Positions 58,251-64,000 of a stretch of 64,000 nucleotides of DNA are shown piece after piece. The position numbers and the translations under genes were made by a program. This stretch comes from Rhodopseudomonas_A palustris_F (lineage in GTDB: Bacteria > Pseudomonadota > Alphaproteobacteria > Rhizobiales > Xanthobacteraceae). Positions within the stretch are counted from its first letter, which is position 1. Each line of letters starts with the position of its first letter. The stretch covers positions 4,340,001 to 4,404,000 of the forward strand of contig NC_007925.1 in assembly GCF_000013745.1 (NCBI RefSeq). Reading direction: 5' to 3'. The notes under the pieces were generated by a model. It searched no databases. It saw nothing but the letters and a program-made list of their open reading frames with translations, and was not told where the DNA came from.

Positions 58251-59893
58251 GGGCTTCTTCCGGTCGATCGCGCATCGAACGCATTGCCCTCGCCATCGCG
58301 CTGTTTACCGCACTGCTCGTCGCGGCGCCGGTGCTCAGCATCGGCGTCACCGCGCTGCAGCCGGCGCCCGAGGTGTGGCCGCATCTGATCGCCTATGTGC
58401 TGCCGCGGGCGCTCGCCGACACTGCGCTGTTGCTGCTCGGCGTCGGCGTCACCGCGCTGCTGCTCGGCACCGGCGCGGCGTGGCTGATCAGCGCGCACGA
58501 TTTTGCCGGCCGTGCGCTGCTGCTGTGGCTGATGCCGCTGCCGCTGGCGATTCCGACCTATCTCGCCGCCTATCTGTATGTCGATCTGTTCGAGCCGCTC
58601 GGCCTCGCGCATCGCGCGCTGGCGGCGCTGCTGCCGCAAGCCGACGCGGTGCGGCTGTTGCCGAACCTGCGCTCGCTGCCCGGCGCGGTGCTGGTGATCG
58701 GCGTCGTGCTGTATCCTTACGTTTACCTCGCGGCGCGCAGCCTGCTGCAATCGCAGACCGCCGAGCTTTCCGAAGCCGCGCGCATCCTCGGCGCCGGGCG
58801 CTGGACCATCCTGTGGCGGGTCACGCTACCGACCGTGCGGCCGGCGCTGGCGGTCGGCGTGGCGTTGGTGTCGCTGGAAACGCTCAACGACATCGGCGCC
58901 AGCGAATATCTCGGCGTGCGCACCATGACGGTGGCGGTCTTCGACACTTGGCTCAATCGCGGCAGCCTCGCCGGCGCCGCGCAGCTGGCGCTGGTGGCGC
59001 TCGGCCTGGTGGCGCTGCTGATCGCGATGGAACGCATCGGCCGCCGCAACGTCAACGTTGAGTTTTCCGCCGACAATCCGCGGCTGCGGCCGCGCACGCG
59101 ACTCACAGGCGGCAAGGCCGCGCTGGCCTTCGTCGCCTGCCTGCTGCCGGCGCTGCTCGGCTTCGTGCTGCCGGCCTGCTATCTGCTCGGGCTCAGCCTG
59201 CGCCGAACCGCGATCGCCGGCGTCGATCTTGCGCTCTGGCGCGACGCGCTGCATTCGGTGACGCTGGCCGGGCTTGCGACGGCGCTGGCGCTGCTGCTCG
59301 GACTGATCGTGGTGCTGGCGCAGCGCTGGCGCTGCAGCGCAGCCGCCACCGCCGCGGTCGCGGTGGCGCAGCTCGGCTACGCGCTGCCCGGGCTGGTGCT
59401 GGCGCTGGGGCTGTTGGCGCCGCTGCTTTGGATCGACAACGGATTGAACGCGCTGGCGGCCCGGCTCGGCGCGCCGTCGCCCGGGCTGTTGCTGATCGGC
59501 TCCGGCGGCGCGGTGGTGGCGGCCTATGTGATCCGCTTTCTGGCGGTGCCGACCGGGCTCGTGAAGGCCGGCTTCGGGCGCATCCCGCGCGACTACGACG
59601 ACACCGCCCGCGCGGCCGGCGCGCCGCGGCTGACCGCGCTTTGCCGGATCGATCTGCCGCTGCTGCGGCCGGCGCTGACCGGTGCTGCGATCGTGGTGTT
59701 CGTCGATTGCCTGAAGGAATTGCCGGCGACGCTGCTGCTGCGGCCGCTCAACGTCGACACGCTGTCGACCTCGATCTACCAATATGCCAGCCGCGGCAGT
59801 TTCGAGGACGGCGCGCTGGCCGCGCTGATCATCGTCGCCGCCAGCCTTCCGCCGGTGATCTGGCTGACGCGGTTTTCGGACCGGCCGGCGTGA
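58247..59893 (+). CDS. fbpB: Ferric iron ABC transporter, fused permease
   Basis: A 548-residue double permease with about twelve membrane segments, the result of two tandem BPD_transp_1 domains. EAA-type loops are in SEAARILGAGRWTILWRVTLPTVRPAL (about 180-205) and DTARAAGAPRLTALCRIDLPLLRPAL (about 450-475), where the ATPase docks. The partner ATPase (fbpC) is not in the window. The gene starts at ATG 58247 inside a palindrome, without an evident ribosome site. Confidence 0.88.
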   Translation: MRASSGRSRIERIALAIALFTALLVAAPVLSIGVTALQPAPEVWPHLIAYVLPRALADTALLLLGVGVTALLLGTGAAWLISAHDFAGRALLLWLMPLPLAIPTYLAAYLYVDLFEPLGLAHRALAALLPQADAVRLLPNLRSLPGAVLVIGVVLYPYVYLAARSLLQSQTAELSEAARILGAGRWTILWRVTLPTVRPALAVGVALVSLETLNDIGASEYLGVRTMTVAVFDTWLNRGSLAGAAQLALVALGLVALLIAMERIGRRNVNVEFSADNPRLRPRTRLTGGKAALAFVACLLPALLGFVLPACYLLGLSLRRTAIAGVDLALWRDALHSVTLAGLATALALLLGLIVVLAQRWRCSAAATAAVAVAQLGYALPGLVLALGLLAPLLWIDNGLNALAARLGAPSPGLLLIGSGGAVVAAYVIRFLAVPTGLVKAGFGRIPRDYDDTARAAGAPRLTALCRIDLPLLRPALTGAAIVVFVDCLKELPATLLLRPLNVDTLSTSIYQYASRGSFEDGALAALIIVAASLPPVIWLTRFSDRPA

Positions 59894-59942
59894 GGTTCGC
59901 GGAGAACGCGCTGCTGTTAGTTAACCTCGCCACACCCACGCC

Positions 59943-60075
59943 GTCATCCTGAGGCGCCCGAGCAACGCGAGGGCCTCGAAGGATGCGCCGCAAGCACGGT
60001 GCGCTTGCCGCGCGGCCCATCCTTCGAGACGCCCGGCTTTGCGCTGCGCGCTGCGCCGGGCTCCTCAGGATGACG
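59943..60075. repeat. Two palindromic repeats after fbpB
   Basis: Two units of the same repeat family in opposite orientation: 59943-59985 (GTCATCCTGAGGCGCCCGAG to CTCGAAGGATG) and 60017-60075 (CCATCCTTCGAGACGCCCGG to CTCCTCAGGATGACGG). They occupy the convergent gap between fbpB and scoB and could serve as a bidirectional terminator. Confidence 0.8.
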
Positions 60076-60107
60076 GCGGGGGTGTGGGCGCGCGCGGCAG
60101 TGAACGC

Positions 60108-60758
60108 CTACGCGTTCTGCAGCGCCACGCGGAAATCGGCTTCGGTGTTGGCCTTGACGTCGTCGAGCGTGACGCCGTCGGCGAGTTCGATCAGCGCCAT
60201 GCCGTCCTGGCCGTGCTTGTCGATGGTGAACACCGCCAAGTCGGTGACCACCATGTCGACCACGCGCTCGCCGGTCAGCGGCAGGTTGCAGCGCTTCAAC
60301 AGCTTCGGGCCATCCTTGGCGGAATGCTCCATCACCACCACGACGCGCTTGACGCCGGCGACCAGATCCATCGCGCCGCCCATGCCCTTGACCATCTTGC
60401 CGGGGATCATCCAGTTGGCGAGGTCGCCGTTCTGCGCCACCTGCATGGCGCCCAAGATCGACAGGTCGATATGGCCGCCGCGCACCATGCCGAAGGAATC
60501 CGCCGAGGAGAAATAGCTGGTCGACGGCAGTTCGGTGACGGTCTGCTTGCCGGCGTTGATCAGGTCGGGATCTTCCTCGCCCTCATAGGGGAACGGCCCC
60601 ATGCCGAGCATGCCGTTCTCGCTCTGCAGCACCACGTCGACGCCCTCGGGGATGTAGTTCGACACCAGCGTCGGAATCCCGATGCCGAGATTGACGTAGA
60701 AACCGTCGCGCAATTCGCGAGCGGCGCGGGCGGCCATCTGTTCGCGGGTCCAAGCCAT
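60108..60758 (-). CDS. scoB: 3-oxoacid CoA-transferase subunit B
   Basis: A 216-residue beta subunit of succinyl-CoA:3-ketoacid CoA-transferase, which moves CoA between succinyl-CoA and acetoacetate. The catalytic glutamate E47 is in VLQSENGMLGMGP. Other signatures are VNLGIGIPTLVSNYIP and GAMQVAQNGDLANWMIPGKMVKGMGGAMDLVAG. It starts at ATG 60758, overlapping the subunit A stop by one base. It links ketone-body or PHB breakdown to central metabolism. Confidence 0.93.
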   Translation of the reverse strand: MAWTREQMAARAARELRDGFYVNLGIGIPTLVSNYIPEGVDVVLQSENGMLGMGPFPYEGEEDPDLINAGKQTVTELPSTSYFSSADSFGMVRGGHIDLSILGAMQVAQNGDLANWMIPGKMVKGMGGAMDLVAGVKRVVVVMEHSAKDGPKLLKRCNLPLTGERVVDMVVTDLAVFTIDKHGQDGMALIELADGVTLDDVKANTEADFRVALQNA

Positions 60759-61495
60759 CAGACTTCCTCTCCGGTTCCAGCGGGGATCGCCGGGTCGGTA
60801 CGCTTGCGGGTGGTGCGCTGCTCGATGTGTTTCTTGGCGCTGCCGACCTCGACGATGCGCTGCACGAAAATCCCGGGGGTGTGGATGTGGTCGGGATCGA
60901 TCTCGCCTTCCGGCACCAGGTGCTCGACCTCGGCGACGGTGGTCTTCGCCGCGGTGGCCATCATCGGGTTAAAATTGCGCGCGGTCTTGCGGTACACCAG
61001 ATTGCCCGCGGTATCGCCCTTCCAGGCATGGACGATGGCGAGATCGCCGAACAGCCCGCGCTCCATGATGTATTTCTCGCCGTCGAACACCTTCTCTTCC
61101 TTGCCCTCGGCGATCAGCGTGCCGACCCCGGTCTTGGTGTAGAACGCCGGAATCCCGGCGCCGCCGGCGCGGATCCGTTCGGCCAAAGTGCCCTGCGGGG
61201 CGAATTCCAGTTCCAATTCGCCGGCGAGAAACTGCTGGGCGAACAATTTGTTCTCGCCGACATAGGACGAGATCATCTTTTTGATCTGCCGGGTTTCCAA
61301 CAGCCGGCTCAGCCCGATGCCGTCGACCCCGGCATTGTTGGAGACCACGGTGAGGTTCTTCACGCCGGACTCGCGGATCGCGTCGGACAGCCATTCGGCG
61401 ATGCCGCACAGCCCGAAGCCGCCGGACATGATCATGATGCCGTCTTTGAGAAGGCCGTCGAGGGCCGTTTGGGCGTCGGGGTAGACCTTGTTCAT
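60758..61495 (-). CDS. scoA: 3-oxoacid CoA-transferase subunit A
   Basis: A 245-residue alpha subunit. Signatures are IMSGGFGLCGIAEWLSDAIRESGVKNLTVVSNNAGVDGIGLSRLL, the GAGIPAFYTKTGVGTLIAEGKE loop, and DLAIVHAWKGDTAGNLVYRKTARNFNPMMATAAKTTV. It forms the heterotetramer with the scoB product. The two genes form an operon, A first. Upstream is a 366-bp gap with a tandem 16-bp repeat that may be a regulatory site. Confidence 0.93.
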   Translation of the reverse strand: MNKVYPDAQTALDGLLKDGIMIMSGGFGLCGIAEWLSDAIRESGVKNLTVVSNNAGVDGIGLSRLLETRQIKKMISSYVGENKLFAQQFLAGELELEFAPQGTLAERIRAGGAGIPAFYTKTGVGTLIAEGKEEKVFDGEKYIMERGLFGDLAIVHAWKGDTAGNLVYRKTARNFNPMMATAAKTTVAEVEHLVPEGEIDPDHIHTPGIFVQRIVEVGSAKKHIEQRTTRKRTDPAIPAGTGEEV

Positions 61496-61616
61496 GTTGC
61501 TAAGACCTGAGGCAGGAGAAGGCCGGTGGCGGAGGTTGCCGGCGTGGCGGTGCAGAACTGCGCCTGGTGCCCGAAGCGGACGGTCTCAAGCCACGTTCCA
61601 ACAGATCACGCTGAAC

Positions 61617-61648
61617 GACAGATATCCCTTGTGACAGATATCCCTTGT
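61617..61648. repeat. Perfect 16-bp tandem duplication
   Basis: GACAGATATCCCTTGT occurs twice with no gap (61617-61632 and 61633-61648) in the scoA/AsmA divergent spacer. It may be a double operator, or a chance slippage product. A hairpin CGCAACA...TGTTGCG follows at 61688-61710. Otherwise the 61496-61861 gap holds nothing I can name. Confidence 0.7.
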
Positions 61649-61861
61649 AATGCGCCCTGCAGGCAAGGCGAGGCGATAGACGAAAGACGCAACAAACCCT
61701 TGGTGTTGCGACTAATAGGCGAAATGCTCTTGAGCCGTCAATCTTGACATCGGCGTGGATGACCGGTCCCGTGGCCTTGAAAGCGTCAAGAAAACCCATC
61801 AAGTTGCGGACCTCGGCCGGGCCCCGCTGCCCGCTTTTTTTCGCTTCAACTTCAACCGGAT

Positions 61862-63811
61862 ATGTCATTGGCGATGGCCCAAGGATTACGACGCTTGGGG
61901 ATGTCGGTCGCGGCCTTGCTGGGACTCGCCGCGATCGCGCTGTTGGCGACCTCCGGGCTGCTCGACCGCGAGGCGTTGCGCGACGCGGTCGAGGCGCAGA
62001 TCCGTGCGGTCAGCGGCCTCGAGCTAGCGGTCAACGGCACCATCGACGTCTCGGTGTTCCCGGCCAGCCACGTGTCGTTTCACGACGTCGACCTGAAGAC
62101 CCCCAATACCGATGGGCCGGCGCTCCGCGCCGCGGTGCTGACCGCCAATCTGCGGCTGCTGCCGCTGCTGCTGCGGCGGTTCGAGATCGCCGACCTCGTG
62201 CTGTCGCGCCCGCATATCCGGGTGATCCGCGCCGCCGACGGCTCCAGCAATTGGACGCCGTTCGTCGAGACGCTGACCCAGACCATGCAACCCGGCGCCG
62301 ACAATCAGATGTCGTTCTCGGAAATCCGCATCGAGGACGGCGAAATCAACTACCTCGACGAGGCCAACCATCTCTCCGAGACCATCGGCAAGATCGACCT
62401 GTCGCTGGCCTGGCCGTCGATCTCGCGGACCTTCGCCGCCACCGGGCAGTTCGACTGGCGCGGCGAACGCATCGACGGCAGCATCAGCGTCAACGATTTT
62501 CTCGCCGCATTGTCCGGCGAACGATCCGGCCTGAAGGCGAGGATCGCCGGCGCGCCGATGAAGCTCGCCTTCGACGGCGCGATCGCCAATCGCGCCAGCT
62601 TGATGCTGGAAGGCACGCTGAGCGCCGACGGCGTCTCGCTGCGCAATGCGTTGCGCTGGGTCGGCCAGGAGCCGCCCGGCGGCGGCGGCTTCGGGCCGTT
62701 CGCGCTGCGGGCGCGCGCCAGCGTGGTGGGGCCGTCGATGGCGATGACCAACGTCAATATCGAACTCGACAAGAACGTCGCCGAAGGCGTCATCACCTAC
62801 GTCAACAACGGCCGGCCGTCGCTGCAGGCGACGCTGGCCGCCGGCGCGCTCGATTTCACGCCGTATCTGTCGACCATCCGGCTGCTGGCGAGCGGCGCGC
62901 GCGACTGGAATCGGCAGTTGTTCGATCTCGGCGCGGTCAACCCGGTCGATCTGGATATGCGGCTGTCGGCGGCCAAGCTGACGATCGGCTCCTCGACGCT
63001 GGGACGTACCGCGCTCGGCGCCAATCTGCGCGGCGGCACGCTGGCGCTCAGCGTCGGCGAGGCGCAGATCTACGGCGGCGTCGCCAAGGGCTCGTTCGGC
63101 ATCTCCCGCGCCGACGCCGTGGCCGACGTCAAGGCGCAGTTTCAGTTCGTCGACGTCGATCTGATGGCCTGCGCCAGCGACCTGTTCGGGGTCCGCAAGC
63201 TGTCGGGCCGCGGCAATCTCACGGTGGCGCTGGAGGCCTCCGGGTCCAGTCCGTTCGGGCTCGCGCAATCGCTCGACGGCACCGCCAGCCTGACCGGCCA
63301 TGACGGCGCGATCTCGGGCTTCAATGTCGAGCAATTGCTGAAACGGCTGGAGCGCCGGCCGCTGTCCGGCGGCGGCAATTTCCGCAGCGGGCAGACCCCG
63401 TTCGACACGCTGAACATCGGCGTGCACTTCCATGACGGCGTCGCCACCGCCGAAGACATCCGGATCGAGGGCGCGGCGGCGCGGATCACGCTGACCGGCA
63501 CCGCCTCGGTGCCGGCGCGCGAATTCGACCTCAAGGGCATCGCCAGCCTGGCTTCGGCGGCCGGCGCGCCGCCCGGCTTCGACCTGCCGTTCGTGGTGCA
63601 GGGGCCGTGGGACGACCCGTTGATCTTCCCCGATCCGGAAAGCCTGATCCGCCGCTCGCCGGCCTCGGCGCCGCTGCTCGACGCGGTCAAGGACCGCAAG
63701 ACCCGCGACGCGGTGCGCTCGGTGCTGGAACGCTTCACCGCCGGCCAGAAGAAGGCCGAGCCGGACGCCGCGGTGGCGCCACCAGCCGCCGCCGAGTCGA
63801 AGTCGAACTGA
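61862..63811 (+). CDS. AsmA family protein
   Basis: A 649-residue AsmA-like protein of the cell envelope. It has one N-terminal membrane anchor (MSVAALLGLAAIALLATSGLL), then the AsmA N-terminal pattern (LELAVNGTIDVSVFPASHVSFHDVDL) and long beta-rich repeats ending in the AsmA C-terminal domain (GRGNLTVALEASGSSPFGLAQSLDGTASLTGHDGAISGFNVEQLLKRL). Family members are proposed bridge-like lipid carriers between the inner and outer membranes. The start ATG 61862 has a poor ribosome site; ATG 61874 is an alternative. The alanine/proline-rich tail is disordered. Confidence 0.9.
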   Translation: MSLAMAQGLRRLGMSVAALLGLAAIALLATSGLLDREALRDAVEAQIRAVSGLELAVNGTIDVSVFPASHVSFHDVDLKTPNTDGPALRAAVLTANLRLLPLLLRRFEIADLVLSRPHIRVIRAADGSSNWTPFVETLTQTMQPGADNQMSFSEIRIEDGEINYLDEANHLSETIGKIDLSLAWPSISRTFAATGQFDWRGERIDGSISVNDFLAALSGERSGLKARIAGAPMKLAFDGAIANRASLMLEGTLSADGVSLRNALRWVGQEPPGGGGFGPFALRARASVVGPSMAMTNVNIELDKNVAEGVITYVNNGRPSLQATLAAGALDFTPYLSTIRLLASGARDWNRQLFDLGAVNPVDLDMRLSAAKLTIGSSTLGRTALGANLRGGTLALSVGEAQIYGGVAKGSFGISRADAVADVKAQFQFVDVDLMACASDLFGVRKLSGRGNLTVALEASGSSPFGLAQSLDGTASLTGHDGAISGFNVEQLLKRLERRPLSGGGNFRSGQTPFDTLNIGVHFHDGVATAEDIRIEGAAARITLTGTASVPAREFDLKGIASLASAAGAPPGFDLPFVVQGPWDDPLIFPDPESLIRRSPASAPLLDAVKDRKTRDAVRSVLERFTAGQKKAEPDAAVAPPAAAESKSN

Positions 63812-63832
63812 TCGGACGCAGTGCCGGTCTCG

Positions 63833-63985
63833 CCCCCACCCCGCCCTCCCCCGCAAGCGGGAGAGGGAGTCCGGGCGACGATGCGGCACGGCTCATTCAA
63901 TCTCGGCCGCTTCAGATAGTTAGCAAGCCTCGCAACGTCGGCAGCGCGCCCGCTCTCCCGCTTGCGGGGGAGGGTCGGGTGGGGG
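63833..63985. repeat. Long inverted repeat after the AsmA gene
   Basis: The left arm (63833-63866, starting CCCCCACCCCGCCCTCCCCC) and the right arm (63953-63985, CTCTCCCGCTTGCGGGGGAG and on) are nearly complementary over about 33 bp, around 86 bp of spacer. Each arm also contains its own small palindrome CCCGCAAGCGGG. It resembles another intergenic repeat family of these bacteria. No gene follows to the window end. Confidence 0.7.
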
Positions 63986-64000
63986 TGCCACGCGTGCCGG

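Noticed and set aside
61744..63303. Arginine-rich frame overlapping the AsmA gene
   Set aside because: It is out of frame with clear AsmA homology and its composition is typical of a shadow.

Overview
The window looks like chromosome of a high-GC alphaproteobacterium of the Rhodopseudomonas/Bradyrhizobium type. Supporting signs are two phasins, an AsmA protein, a FbpAB-type ferric iron transporter, a succinyl-CoA:3-ketoacid CoA-transferase pair, a tRNA-His with the alphaproteobacterial acceptor end, and dense intergenic palindromic repeats. About the first 48 kb is accessory DNA; the rest is ordinary core genome. All functional calls come from reading the sequence and from family knowledge; no database was searched.

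Bases 1-16400 are the maintenance and regulation module of an integrative and conjugative element (ICE), almost all on the minus strand. They hold a DUF6499/DUF2285 pair that appears to be joined by a +1 ribosomal frameshift (FseA-like), a divergent QseM/QseC-like switch, DUF736, a small membrane protein, a DUF2493 protein, a toprim protein, a 1460-residue Strawberry-notch-type helicase/methylase, a ParB-like protein and an ArdC antirestriction protein. Several leaders in this block share hairpins. No relaxase, type IV secretion genes or integrase is in the window, so the element must continue to the left.

Bases 16600-46100 are a defence cargo region. It holds a RES-Xre toxin-antitoxin pair; a divergent operon resembling Mokosh type I (pseudokinase-SF1 helicase, then a PLD nuclease) with an extra HEPN gene; a tightly coupled four-gene operon of histidine kinase, receiver-GAF-kinase hybrid, receiver-HEPN protein and membrane KAP-type NTPase; a decayed ApeA-like HEPN gene; and a convergent cluster of DUF6361, PLD and SF2 helicase facing a NERD-kinase-SF1 helicase with a partner of unknown function. 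The four-gene phosphorelay operon (24292-32451) is my best candidate for an undescribed system: it looks like two-component signalling wired to a HEPN ribonuclease and a KAP NTPase.

Two identical 1423-bp IS256-family elements lie at 53-1475 and 46394-47816, in the same orientation. Each has its own perfect 8-bp target duplication, so they inserted independently and do not form a composite transposon. Just right of the second copy lie a stranded 3' tRNA fragment (48074-48102), a two-arm hairpin and then the intact tRNA-His. This is what the right attachment end of an integrated element would look like.

From 48267 on, the core region holds tRNA-His, two phasins, a large PAS sensor kinase with a worn ATPase lobe, a VapBC-type pair whose toxin is frameshifted, a Crp/Fnr regulator with a DUF1858 neighbour, fbpA-fbpB, scoA-scoB and an AsmA gene, separated by palindromic repeats.
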